This document shows positions 7,564 to 15,578 of a DNA stretch of 28,832 nucleotides, in pieces. The stretch comes from an uncultured Collinsella sp. (GTDB lineage Bacteria; Actinomycetota; Coriobacteriia; Coriobacteriales; Coriobacteriaceae). The notes beneath the pieces were generated by a model, which worked only from the letters and a program-made list of their open reading frames with translations, searched no databases and was not told the DNA's origin. The position numbers and the translations under genes are program-made. Numbering within the stretch: position 1 is the first letter of the stretch; each line of letters begins with the position of its first letter. The stretch is taken from the NCBI GenBank assembly GCA_900551015.1, contig URUI01000021.1:1-28832 (forward strand), given 5' to 3'.

Positions 7564-8298
7564 ATGTCCGAAGGCTGGAACATCCTGGTGGTTGATGACG
7601 AGCCTCCTATTAGGGCTGAGCTACGCTATCTGTTGGAAAAGGATACGCGTGTGGGTCAGATTGCCGAGGCGGGCAATGTCACCGAAGCCGTGGAGTCGAT
7701 TCTGTCGAACAAGCCCGACGTGCTGTTTTTAGACATTACCATGCCCGGTCGCTCGGGAATTGAGCTTGCCGAGACGCTGCAGAACCTAAAGACGCCGCCG
7801 GTGGTTGTGTTTGTGACGGCGTTTGCCGAGTATGCGGCTGATGCCTATAACCTCGATGCCGTCGATTATGTCGTCAAGCCGGTCGAGGACGCACGCCTGT
7901 CAAAGGCACTCGACAAGATCGAGGCAGCCTTGGGTGTCCGTCGTGTTATCCACGCTCCGCGCCAGCCTTTGCGTCTGACGGTGGACCGCGGGGGCAAAAA
8001 GGTGTTCATTCCTGCCGCAGACGTCTGCTACTTTGAGGCGCGCGCCGATTTTTGCAACGCCATCTGCGCCGAGGGAACGTACCTGATCAATGAGTCGATC
8101 TCTTCGCTCGAGCGTCGCTTGGACTCCGAGGGCTTTATTCGCGTTCATCGCAGCTACCTGGTCAATTTGGAAGACGTGCACAATGTTGAGATTGGCTCCA
8201 CGGGGTTGATGGAGCTCAGGCTTGACCGCGTGAACTCGACGGTACCGGTGTCCCGCCGCCGCGCTGCCGAGGTTAAAGCACACTTGGGGCTTGCGTAG
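7564..8298 (+). CDS. LytTR-family response regulator (first copy)
   Basis: A 244-residue cytoplasmic transcription regulator. The receiver domain (residues 5-120) has the acidic pair D11/D12 in VVDDE, phospho-acceptor D57 in LFLDITMPG, T85 in FVTAF and K105 in VVKPVEDA. The LytTR DNA-binding domain (about 135-240) shows GGKKVFIPAADVCYFEA and the FIRVHRSYLVNL motif characteristic of the family. LytTR proteins bind paired direct repeats, often near ACAGTT-like sequences; I could not find a convincing pair upstream of nearby genes. It follows the kinase gene by 38 bp with a GAGGGG ribosome site, so the two form one unit. It is clearly paralogous to the regulator at 13468. Targets are likely local but unproven. 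Confidence 0.92.
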   Translation: MSEGWNILVVDDEPPIRAELRYLLEKDTRVGQIAEAGNVTEAVESILSNKPDVLFLDITMPGRSGIELAETLQNLKTPPVVVFVTAFAEYAADAYNLDAVDYVVKPVEDARLSKALDKIEAALGVRRVIHAPRQPLRLTVDRGGKKVFIPAADVCYFEARADFCNAICAEGTYLINESISSLERRLDSEGFIRVHRSYLVNLEDVHNVEIGSTGLMELRLDRVNSTVPVSRRRAAEVKAHLGLA

Positions 8299-8330
8299 AC
8301 GGTCTGCGTGCTGTCGTTTACCATCGCAGG

Positions 8331-8358
8331 TTTGGCATGGGCGCGCGGTGGGCATAAT
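8331..8358 (+). promoter_or_regulatory. Possible promoter before the phospholipase C-like gene
   Basis: TTTGGC (8331-8336) and CATAAT (8353-8358) are separated by 16 bp, a fair match to a housekeeping promoter. The predicted transcript would start about 25 bp before the gene's ATG at 8391. This would separate the gene from the two-component genes upstream. Confidence 0.4.
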
Positions 8359-8390
8359 GGGTGGCATCGAATGAAATCGAAAGGATCATT

Positions 8391-9335
8391 ATGCCCGCGC
8401 TTATCACCCATCATCTGTTTGGCGAGGAAAGCATCGACCGTCTTCCGCAGGGCGTCATAACGTCCGATGAAGAGCGCATTGCCTTTATCTTGGGCAACCA
8501 AGGCCCCGACCCGTTTTTCTTTCACATTCTGACACCGCGTGTTTCCGACTGCACGCTGCTGGCGCAGGTCATGCATCGGTCGCGCATGTCTCGCCAGTTC
8601 GCGTGCCTGCGCGACGGCGTGTCGCATCTGCTGCCGCGCGACGCCAGCTTGGGTCGTGCCTTTGCGCTGGGCCTGCTGTCTCATTACGTGCTCGACCGCA
8701 ACGCCCATCCCTTTGTCTATGAGCAGCAGTTTGGCATCGTGGAGTCCGATTCAGAGCTTGAGGATTCGAGCAGTCAGGTCCATGCTGTGATCGAGAGCGA
8801 CTTGGATGTACTGATGCTGCAGCTTAAACGCGATGGCGCTACGGTCGACGATTACCCGCCGGCGGGCGAGATCGTCACCACCGATCGCATCAATCGCGTG
8901 GCCGGCGTGCTGATGAGCTATGTTGCCGGACGCGTGTACGGCATTGACATTCCGGCGGGGGAGTACGGTGCTGCCGTTGCCAATATGCAGCGACTTTACC
9001 GTGCGATTGAGCCGGCCGGCTCCGTAAAGACGCGCGCGATCTCGCTGGTTGAGGGGTTGGTGCACGACTACTCGCTGCTCGACGGCCTTGCCCATCGCGT
9101 GACGACGGAGCTGCCCGAGCGCACCGGTAACCTGGGCCATCTGACATGGAAGAATCCCTTTACCGATGAGGTCTCGAACGAGAGTTTCCCCGAGGTCTTT
9201 GATCGCGCGCTGGTCGATTACGAGTGCACGGTCGCGCGTTTTATCGAGACCGGTGACATGGAGGCCGTGACCGGTCACGTCAACTACAGCGGCCGCGTGC
9301 TCGGCACCGACGAGGAGTTAGACCGCGAGGAGTAG
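8391..9335 (+). CDS. Zinc-dependent phospholipase C-like protein
   Basis: A 314-residue protein matching the zinc-dependent phospholipase C / S1-P1 nuclease-type fold (PF00882 group). Candidate zinc ligands and conserved motifs are ITHHLFGE (H7, H8), GNQGPDPFFF (D40), GLLSHYVLDRNAHPFVYEQ (H98, D102, H106) and HAVIESDLD (H131, E135). These match the spaced His/Asp pattern of the family. There is no signal peptide, so unlike clostridial toxins it appears cytoplasmic; most such short actinobacterial and clostridial relatives are uncharacterised. The ATG at 8391 is chosen over the in-frame ATG at 8361 because GAAAGGA lies 7 bp upstream and family members begin with MPA.ITHHLFG. It stands between a LytTR regulator and an MFS transporter. 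Substrate unproven. Confidence 0.8.
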   Translation: MPALITHHLFGEESIDRLPQGVITSDEERIAFILGNQGPDPFFFHILTPRVSDCTLLAQVMHRSRMSRQFACLRDGVSHLLPRDASLGRAFALGLLSHYVLDRNAHPFVYEQQFGIVESDSELEDSSSQVHAVIESDLDVLMLQLKRDGATVDDYPPAGEIVTTDRINRVAGVLMSYVAGRVYGIDIPAGEYGAAVANMQRLYRAIEPAGSVKTRAISLVEGLVHDYSLLDGLAHRVTTELPERTGNLGHLTWKNPFTDEVSNESFPEVFDRALVDYECTVARFIETGDMEAVTGHVNYSGRVLGTDEELDREE

Positions 9336-9436
9336 GGTCCGCTCCTGTCTCTTTGCCGAATCCTTACCGGCGCCTCCGTGCAATTGGGGTACGATGAACT
9401 AGCTGCATATCGGGCGAATACGAAGGGTCCCTGTCC

Positions 9437-10696
9437 ATGAAATACACCAAGCTCGAGCGTAACTGGGTCATGTACGATGTGGGAAACTCGGCCCTCGTGC
9501 TGCTCAATACCTCGGTGGTGCCCATCTACTTTAACGCCATCAATACCGGCGCTTCCTCGGCAGACCTGGTGGTCGCTTGGGGCAACGCGCAGACGATTGC
9601 CTCGCTGGTCATTGCCATGCTCATGCCCATTCTGGGCGCGCTTGCCGATTACGCCGGCAACAAGATCAAGTTCTTCTTGGGCTTCTTCCTCACGGGCCTG
9701 GTTCTTTGCCTGGCGCAGGCTATCCCAATGTCCGCCATGGCATTTTTGACTGTGTACGTGCTGTGCACCATCGGCCTCAACTCTTCTATGACATTCTACG
9801 ACGCCATGCTGCCCGACATTACCACCGACGAGCGCATGGACGTCGTGTCCAGCTCGGGCTATGCCTGGGGCTACATCGGTTCCACCGTGCCGTTCATCAT
9901 CTGCCTGGCGCTTATCATGGGTGGTCCCGCTCTTGGTGTCCCCACCATGCTGGCAACGCGTCTGTCGTTTGTCATCACTGGTGCCTGGTGGCTCATCTTT
10001 ACCCTGCCGCTCATTCGCACCTATAAGCAGAAGTACGGTCGCGAGCGTGGTCCCGAGGACACCATCGGCCACATCGTGGGCGGCGTGTTCTCCGAGGTCG
10101 GACACACCATGCGCGAGATTGCCCACAACAAGACCGTGCTGGTCTACATGATCGCGTTCTTCTTCTACATCGACGGTGTGCACACGGTCATTTCCATGGC
10201 AACCAGCTATGGATCGGCTTTGGGCATCGACTCGACCCAACTGGTGCTGGCTCTGCTCGTTACGCAGTTTGTGGCCTTTCCGTCCGCCATCATCTACGGC
10301 AAGCTTGCCGGTCGCGTGGGCACACTCAATATGATCTTGGTGGCCGTCGCCGCCTATATGGGCATCGTGCTCTTTGCCGCGTTCTTCCTCAAGACCGCCT
10401 TTGAATTCTGGGTGCTTGCCATTATGGTCGGCCTGTTCCAGGGCGGTGTGCAGGCGCTCAGCCGTAGCTACTTCGGCCGCATTATTCCCAAGGAAAAGTC
10501 CAACGAGTACTACGGCTTCTTTGATATCTTTGGCCGCTATGCAAGTGTCATGGGCACCTTCTTGGTGTCGGTCGTCACCTCGCTGACCGGCAACCCGTCG
10601 CTGGGCGTCCTTTCCATTGGCGTGCTGCTGGTTGTTGGCTTTATGCTGCTGGTCCGCCTGTCCCGCATGACTCAGACGGCAGAGCAGGCCGCATAG
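9437..10696 (+). CDS. MFS transporter, UMF1 type
   Basis: A 419-residue integral membrane protein with about 12 hydrophobic spans and a central cytoplasmic loop near residues 195-230 (RTYKQKYGRERGPED). The N-terminus (ERNWVMYDVGNSALVLL) is the signature of the UMF1/Atg22-like branch of the major facilitator superfamily, as are ALADYAGNKIKF after the second span and QALSRSYFGRIIPKEKSNEYYGFFDIFGRYA near residues 338-368. UMF1 members are thought to export or import small solutes such as amino acids; the bacterial substrates are mostly unknown. An AAGGG site lies 11 bp upstream of the ATG. It is oriented with the phospholipase-like gene 101 bp upstream and is followed by a terminator-like hairpin at 10812. 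Confidence 0.85.
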   Translation: MKYTKLERNWVMYDVGNSALVLLNTSVVPIYFNAINTGASSADLVVAWGNAQTIASLVIAMLMPILGALADYAGNKIKFFLGFFLTGLVLCLAQAIPMSAMAFLTVYVLCTIGLNSSMTFYDAMLPDITTDERMDVVSSSGYAWGYIGSTVPFIICLALIMGGPALGVPTMLATRLSFVITGAWWLIFTLPLIRTYKQKYGRERGPEDTIGHIVGGVFSEVGHTMREIAHNKTVLVYMIAFFFYIDGVHTVISMATSYGSALGIDSTQLVLALLVTQFVAFPSAIIYGKLAGRVGTLNMILVAVAAYMGIVLFAAFFLKTAFEFWVLAIMVGLFQGGVQALSRSYFGRIIPKEKSNEYYGFFDIFGRYASVMGTFLVSVVTSLTGNPSLGVLSIGVLLVVGFMLLVRLSRMTQTAEQAA

Positions 10697-10788
10697 GAAC
10701 CTGCCGGTAATTGCGTCCGCCGCGATACTCTTTTGGGGTTATCCGCAATAAACATTCTGACTTTCGAACAATGATTAGCCCAAGTGGG

Positions 10789-10846
10789 TATGATGGAGTC
10801 AGCTAGGTCGCGGGGCGTCGCCTGTGTTTGGCGGCGTCCCGTTTTT
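10789..10846 (+). terminator. Promoter-like box and hairpin terminator/attenuator before the glycosyltransferase gene
   Basis: A hairpin of GGGGCGTCGCC (10812-10822) with GGCGGCGTCCC (10830-10840), including two G-T pairs, is followed by GTTTTT. It can terminate the transporter transcript. A TATGAT box at 10789-10794 lies just upstream, with only a poor -35 match. If it is used, the hairpin would sit in the leader of the glycosyltransferase operon as an attenuator, 22 bp before the start codon. Confidence 0.6.
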
Positions 10847-10867
10847 GTGTTGCAGGGAGGGTAAGGC

Positions 10868-12055
10868 ATGAACGCCACGGTCGTGATTCCAACGTATTGG
10901 GCGGGCGATGACGCTCGCGCAAACGCCCCTGGCACCTATGACCATTCGACACGACTCAACGCCGACAATCCCGAACTCGACCGCTGCCTGGCCTCGCTTG
11001 AGCAGGTACGTGACATCCCGCGCATCATCCTTTTGGTGGTCTGTCCCGTTTCTGCCACAGCCGATGTGTCGCTGCGCGTGCACGAGATTGTCGACGCGCA
11101 TCCCACGCTCAAGGTCACCGTTGTCACCAACACCCAGGCCTCGCGCATCGCAGACCGGGTTGCTCAGATCGCACCCAAGGGTTCGGGCGAGTGCGTGAGT
11201 CTGCGAGGCTACGGCGCCATCCGCAACATGGGGCTAGCCTGTGCCGCTGTGCTGGGGCATGACGCGGTTATCTTTTTGGATGACGATGAGACTGTCATCG
11301 ACGCCGACTTTATGAAGCGCGCGACCTATGCGTTGGGGCAGCAGACGCGTCAGGGCTTGCCTATCTTGGTCAAGAGCGGCTATTTCTACGATCGCGACGG
11401 CTCGCCGTTGGCTCCCACGGACAAGGCGGGCATCTGCCATCGTTGGTGGACCAAGCGCATCGAGTTCAACCGTTGGATGAAAAAGGCGCTCTCGGGCACC
11501 CGCATCTCGCGCTCCAACTACGTGTGCGGCGGCCTGATGGCCCTGCACGCCCGCGCCTTTACGCGTGTGGCCTTTGACCCGTTTATCACCCGCGGCGAGG
11601 ACTTGGATTACCTCTTTAACATGCGCATGTTTGGCTACGACGTGTGGTTCGATAACGAGTGGACCGTGCGCCATCTGCCTCCGGAGTCCGAAAAGCGCTC
11701 ACCGCGCTTTATGCAGGATGTATACCGTTGGCACTACGAACGGGCCAAGTTGACATTCGCCGCGCATCAAAAGGAGCTCATTCCCGTTACGGCGGCATCG
11801 CTCATGCCCTACCCGGGCCCGTGGATTTCGCGCGAGCTCGACGACCGCGTGCGCAAGACCGCTATGGTCCGCAGCGTGTTTACCCGCGAGCATGAGGGCT
11901 ACCTGCGCATTTGGCGCCATGGTATCGGCGAGGCAAAGGCCTATGCGCGCCAAAACGCTGCAAGCTACCTGCGTTTCCAGAGCTTTTGGCCCAAGATCAT
12001 GGACGGGCTTTGGCGTGACGCACAACTGATCAGTATCCTGGAGGGGGCCGAATGA
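10868..12055 (+). CDS. GT-A fold (family 2-like) glycosyltransferase
   Basis: A 395-residue soluble protein. It opens with NATVVIPTYW, the nucleotide-sugar binding strand of GT-A enzymes, and carries the metal-binding acidic motif FLDDDE (residues 136-141). A later FITRGEDLDYLFNMRMFGYDVWF segment (about 240-262) corresponds to the ED acid/base region of family 2 enzymes. The C-terminal 130 residues are rich in Arg and Trp and lack membrane spans. GGAGGG precedes the ATG by 7 bp. Its stop overlaps the next gene's start as ATGA, so it is translationally coupled to the second LytS-type kinase, an unusual pairing. It probably transfers a sugar to a cell-surface glycan or lipid, and its co-expression with a cell-envelope type sensor suggests linked control. 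Acceptor and donor are unknown. Confidence 0.8.
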   Translation: MNATVVIPTYWAGDDARANAPGTYDHSTRLNADNPELDRCLASLEQVRDIPRIILLVVCPVSATADVSLRVHEIVDAHPTLKVTVVTNTQASRIADRVAQIAPKGSGECVSLRGYGAIRNMGLACAAVLGHDAVIFLDDDETVIDADFMKRATYALGQQTRQGLPILVKSGYFYDRDGSPLAPTDKAGICHRWWTKRIEFNRWMKKALSGTRISRSNYVCGGLMALHARAFTRVAFDPFITRGEDLDYLFNMRMFGYDVWFDNEWTVRHLPPESEKRSPRFMQDVYRWHYERAKLTFAAHQKELIPVTAASLMPYPGPWISRELDDRVRKTAMVRSVFTREHEGYLRIWRHGIGEAKAYARQNAASYLRFQSFWPKIMDGLWRDAQLISILEGAE

Positions 12056-13395
12056 TCGACCGCCGCGCCCGGCGCGATAGTTCAATATCAATCTTTCGCA
12101 TCATTGCCGTTGCCTGCGCCATTTGCGTGCTGGTGTACTTTATTTTTGCCTTGGTGACCGGTATCGAGCCGATCGCCACGGTGATTGCCTGCGCGCTGCT
12201 GTGCATCTTTCTGTGCATCTTTATCTTTTTGACGCTCAATCCCGATTCGGTGCGCTCCCAGTACACCGAGGAGACGCTCTCGGTGGCCTCGGCCATGCTC
12301 GAGGACATTAAGGGCGGTCTGACGCAGGAGTCGGCGCGTTTGGTGTGCCGGCGCATTTTGCCCGAGACGCGCGCCATGACGGTGGCCATCACCGACGAGG
12401 GCAACGTGCTTGCCTGCGCGGGCGAGTTTGAGGAAAAACTGCTGCCCGATACTCCCATCCACACGCTTGCCACACGCTACGTTATCGAACATGGCATCGT
12501 GCAGTCGTTCAACCGTATGGTGGATGTCGTGGGCTCGGACGGCTCGCACAACCAAGTCCCCGCCGGCATTATCGCCCCCATCAAGGTGGGCGATCGTACC
12601 GTCGGTACGCTCAAGTTCTACTACAAGACCCCGCGCGCCGTCGACCGTACCCAGTACGCGCTTGCCTCGGGCTTTGCCGAGATCTTGTCCACACAGCTCG
12701 CCATCCACGAGCTCGAGGTGCAAAAGGAGCTCACGGCGCGCGCCGAGGTGCGTGCGCTGCAGGCGCAGATTAACCCGCACTTCCTGTTCAACACGCTGAA
12801 CACCATTGCATCGTTTACGCGCACCGACCCGCTGCGGGCTCGCGAACTGCTTCGTGAGTTCTCATCGTTCTATCGTGCCACGCTCGACAACTCGGGATCG
12901 CTTATTCCGGTCTCGCGCGAGGTCGCACAGACCAAGCGCTACCTTACCTTTGAGAAGGCCCGCTTTGGCGAGGACCGCGTGCTTGCGACGTTCGATGTGT
13001 CCGAGGACGTGGAAGATACGCTGGTGCCGGCGTTCGTGATCCAGCCGATTGTCGAGAACGCCGTACGTCATGGTATGGGCGATGACGACGCCCTGAGGAT
13101 CGACGTGACCGTTCACCAAGACGGCGAGGATGCAATCTTGATTGCCGTGGCCGATAATGGCGTGGGCATGGATGAGGGTACCGCCGCCAGACTGTTTGAC
13201 GAGCGCTCTGCCCGTCCCGACGCCAGCTCTCCCCAGGGTGGCGGCGCCGGTGTGGCCATGCACAATATTTCGGAGCGCATCCATCGCTTTTATGGGCCGC
13301 ACTCCTATACGCGTGTCGAATCGGCGCCGGGCAAGGGCACCAAAGTGCTCCTTCATCTTGATTTGTCAGAGAGCATCTTTGACATTCAAGAGTAA
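12052..13395 (+). CDS. LytS-type sensor histidine kinase (second copy)
   Basis: A 447-residue paralogue of the kinase at 6134, sharing its architecture: two N-terminal membrane spans (about 14-36 and 40-62), a GAF-like domain (about 75-215), then a His_kinase domain with QINPHFLFN (H243) and an ATPase domain with IVENAVRHG (N336) and VADNGVGMD (D368). The kinase core is strongly similar to the first copy, while the sensor part has diverged, which suggests different signals. The ATG overlaps the glycosyltransferase stop (ATGA). Its partner regulator starts 72 bp downstream. The membrane part is short, so it may sense a cytoplasmic or membrane-dissolved cue rather than bind an external ligand. 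All catalytic residues are present. Confidence 0.9.
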   Translation: MIDRRARRDSSISIFRIIAVACAICVLVYFIFALVTGIEPIATVIACALLCIFLCIFIFLTLNPDSVRSQYTEETLSVASAMLEDIKGGLTQESARLVCRRILPETRAMTVAITDEGNVLACAGEFEEKLLPDTPIHTLATRYVIEHGIVQSFNRMVDVVGSDGSHNQVPAGIIAPIKVGDRTVGTLKFYYKTPRAVDRTQYALASGFAEILSTQLAIHELEVQKELTARAEVRALQAQINPHFLFNTLNTIASFTRTDPLRARELLREFSSFYRATLDNSGSLIPVSREVAQTKRYLTFEKARFGEDRVLATFDVSEDVEDTLVPAFVIQPIVENAVRHGMGDDDALRIDVTVHQDGEDAILIAVADNGVGMDEGTAARLFDERSARPDASSPQGGGAGVAMHNISERIHRFYGPHSYTRVESAPGKGTKVLLHLDLSESIFDIQE

Positions 13396-13467
13396 AATAA
13401 AAGGCTACGGGCTCAACGTCATGCGACGGATGCCCGGCGTAGTTAGTTGACGAAAGGTTTTATCCCT

Positions 13468-14184
13468 ATGCTGCGTGCGATGATTGTGGATGATGAGGCG
13501 CCGGCTCGCTCGGAGCTTCGCTTCCTGCTCGAGCAAACGGGCAAGATCGGCACGATCACGGAGGCGTCGAGCGTCCGCTCCGCCATCGAGATGCTTATGG
13601 AAAGTCGCGTGGATGTCGTGTTTCTCGATATCTCGATGCCCGGTGCCTCGGGCCTGCAACTTGCCGAGGCGCTGCATAAGCTCAAAAATCCGCCGGCGAT
13701 CGTGTTTGTGACTGCGTATAGCGACCATGCGGTCGAGGCATTCGACGTGGATGCCGTCGATTATCTGATGAAGCCGGTCGAGGAAGCTCGCTTGGATCGC
13801 GCGATCGAGAAGGTCATGCAACGCGCCAAGCCGGTTACGGACAGCAAGGTGACCATCGAGCGTATCCCGGTGGAAAAGGGTGGCCGCAAGGTGCTCATTC
13901 CCGTGGACGACATTCGCTTTATCATGGCCAAGGACGATTACTCCTGCATCTATACCGTCGATGATCGCTTTTTGTCGACGACCTCGCTGGCGCAGTTTGA
14001 GGCCAAGCTCTGCGACTTTGGCTTCTTCCGTGTTCACCGCCGCTATATCGTCAACTTGGCGTGCGTTACGGACGTCGAGACGGTGCCCTCGGGCGCCATC
14101 CAGCTGGGCATTACGGGCGTCGACGAACGCGTGCCGGTTTCGCGCCGCCGCGTCGTGCCGCTCAAGAAGGCTCTGAGTCTCTAG
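13468..14184 (+). CDS. LytTR-family response regulator (second copy)
   Basis: A 238-residue regulator with receiver residues D8/D9 (VDDEAP), phospho-acceptor D54 (FLDISMPG), T82 (VTAYSD) and K102 (MKPVEEA). A LytTR DNA-binding domain at about 130-236 includes GGRKVLIPVDDIRFI and FFRVHRRYIVNLA. The ATG at 13468 is preferred over an in-frame TTG at 13447, because the protein then starts two residues before the receiver strand as in the paralogue; GAAAGG lies 10 bp upstream. It follows its kinase gene by 72 bp and ends in a strong terminator. The receiver and LytTR domains closely resemble the first copy, so cross-talk between the two systems is possible. Confidence 0.9.
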   Translation: MLRAMIVDDEAPARSELRFLLEQTGKIGTITEASSVRSAIEMLMESRVDVVFLDISMPGASGLQLAEALHKLKNPPAIVFVTAYSDHAVEAFDVDAVDYLMKPVEEARLDRAIEKVMQRAKPVTDSKVTIERIPVEKGGRKVLIPVDDIRFIMAKDDYSCIYTVDDRFLSTTSLAQFEAKLCDFGFFRVHRRYIVNLACVTDVETVPSGAIQLGITGVDERVPVSRRRVVPLKKALSL

Positions 14185-14190
14185 CACACT

Positions 14191-14241
14191 GGCCCCGCAG
14201 CCCTGTAGACCCATCGTCTGCGGAGCCGTGGGGCCTTTTTT
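14191..14241 (+). terminator. Intrinsic terminator after the second regulator gene
   Basis: GGCCCC (14191-14196) pairs with GGGGCC (14230-14235), with an inner GCAG/CTGC helix, followed directly by six T. It closes the glycosyltransferase-kinase-regulator operon. Confidence 0.85.
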
Positions 14242-14280
14242 GTATGTATCTGCCGAATCGTTTTTTGCGGAAGGGATCCC

Positions 14281-14748
14281 ATGAACAGTGCAAGCGCCAA
14301 GCGTATTGACATCATCTCGGACACCCACGGCTATCTTTCGCCTGCGCTCCTGGATGAGCTTGAAGGCGCAGACCTGATTATCCACGCCGGCGACCTCACG
14401 TCAGAGATGGACTACGAGCACCTATGCACCATCGCCCCCGTGCGGGCCGTACTGGGCAACAACGATTACTACCGCGACTACGGCCCCGATGTAGACCGTC
14501 TTGCGCTCTTTACCTACGAAGGCCTCAAATTCGCCGTAGCCCATTACCGCGAAGACCTTCCGGTGGGATCCGTAGACGTAGCCATCAACGGTCACACCCA
14601 CGTAACCAAAGAAGCCCAAGTGGGCCGCTGCTTAGTCCTCAACCCGGGCAGCGCCAGCTACCCCAGAGGCACCCGAGGCCCCACCATGGCCAGAATGCTC
14701 GTCAAAGACGGCAAGATCCTAAGCACCAAGTTTATTGACTTGGACTAA
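14281..14748 (+). CDS. YfcE/MJ0936-type metallophosphoesterase
   Basis: A 155-residue cytoplasmic phosphodiesterase of the small calcineurin-like family. The two-metal site is complete: DTH at D14-H16, HAGD at H35-D38, GNND at 59-62, AHY near residue 93, and NGHTH near 106-110. Relatives such as E. coli YfcE hydrolyse phosphodiester model substrates with Mn, and the physiological substrate is unknown. A GGAAGGG site 5 bp upstream supports the start. The gene stands alone between two terminators (14241 and 14788), so it is probably monocistronic. Confidence 0.88.
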   Translation: MNSASAKRIDIISDTHGYLSPALLDELEGADLIIHAGDLTSEMDYEHLCTIAPVRAVLGNNDYYRDYGPDVDRLALFTYEGLKFAVAHYREDLPVGSVDVAINGHTHVTKEAQVGRCLVLNPGSASYPRGTRGPTMARMLVKDGKILSTKFIDLD

Positions 14749-14758
14749 CCGCAACAAA

Positions 14759-14788
14759 AACGGGGGATGCAGATTGCGTCCCCCGTTT
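14759..14788 (+). terminator. Terminator after the phosphodiesterase gene
   Basis: AACGGGGGA (14759-14767) pairs perfectly with TCCCCCGTT (14779-14787), with a short T stretch. An A-run precedes the stem, so it could work in both directions. Confidence 0.75.
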
Positions 14789-14906
14789 CCATTTGAGCCA
14801 AAGGCAGAGCTTCAACAAAAACAATCAGACCAACCCCGCCGAGGAGCACGCGGGCTAGCCGCGCAGCGGCGCACGCCCGCAAAACTGGTTGAATAATGTG
14901 ACGGCA

Positions 14907-15049
14907 GGGAGGGTCTCCGGGGCTGGGGGCGGGGGTTAAGTTTGTCGCGAGTTCCGCACGCAAAGGAAAGCACTTAATGTGCTTTCCGTCTTGCGCAGGA
15001 CTGTAGAGCAGCAAACTTAACCCCCGCCCCCAGCCCCGGAGACCCTCCC
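14907..15049. repeat. Perfect 37-bp inverted repeat with G-rich arms and nested hairpin
   Basis: The arm at 14907-14943 is the exact reverse complement of 15013-15049, separated by 69 bp. The arms hold five G-runs on one strand (GGGAGGG, GGGG, GGGGG, GGGGG), a strong G-quadruplex pattern. Inside the loop is a second perfect hairpin: GGAAAGCAC (14964-14972) and GTGCTTTCC (14978-14986). No protein-coding gene is supported in the 14789-15157 gap. The element sits between a terminator and the tRNA promoter. It could be a MITE-like palindrome, a transcription roadblock or a structured RNA. Confidence 0.85.
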
Positions 15050-15081
15050 GGATGGCCCCAAAAATTTTTTCAAAAAAGTTG

Positions 15082-15111
15082 TTGCGCGCCGGACAGACTT
15101 CTGTGTATACT
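15082..15111 (+). promoter_or_regulatory. Promoter of tRNA-Asp
   Basis: TTGCGC (15082-15087) and TATACT (15106-15111) with an 18-bp spacer and a TGTG extension before the -10 box. It lies 46 bp before the mature tRNA 5' end, leaving a short leader for RNase P removal. Confidence 0.65.
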
Positions 15112-15157
15112 AATCCCCGCAGCGCACGCGAGCGGAAACAAACGCGAACGACTGCCT

Positions 15158-15235
<78 letters not shown>

Positions 15236-15244
15236 ACGCAATTA

Positions 15245-15271
15245 AAGCCACGTCTTCGGACGTGGCTTTTT
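15245..15271 (+). terminator. Terminator after tRNA-Asp
   Basis: AAGCCACGTC and GACGTGGCTT form a perfect 10-bp stem with the very stable TTCG loop, followed by T residues. Adenines before the stem would also allow termination on the other strand. Confidence 0.92.
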
Positions 15272-15345
15272 GCGTTTGATAGGACCTTGACCCCATCGGT
15301 ACCTTTCGCCCAAAACCAAATCCTTCCAATTCCCGGGCAAGCTCC

Positions 15346-15419
15346 GTTTGAGACATGTGCTCAAACAAGACGTTTGTTGCGCAACACCTGTTCAACGAAG
15401 CAGGGGGTTAGGTTATACT
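15346..15419 (+). promoter_or_regulatory. Promoter and candidate operators of the Rrf2 gene
   Basis: TTCAAC (15391-15396) and TATACT (15414-15419) are 17 bp apart, a good promoter. Directly upstream is the 12-bp palindrome TGTTGCGCAACA (15375-15386), and before it an inverted repeat GTTTGAG (15346-15352) / CTCAAAC (15360-15366). These suit regulator binding. The 5' leader to the Rrf2 start is about 150 nt and includes AGCTCGTTCGAGCT near 15540. Nothing else coding is seen between the tRNA terminator and 15579. Confidence 0.55.
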
Positions 15420-15578
15420 GAATTGCACTGTGGGCCGTTTTTGATGCAAGAGGCTTCAAACGCGGCATTCAGTGGACACCCGTTTTGCTATTTGGGCGTC
15501 CATACGGTCATTGACGTCTCGACGTAAGCTCGGCCCCGGAGCTCGTTCGAGCTGTTCCTATTCCTTGAAAGGGGAAAA

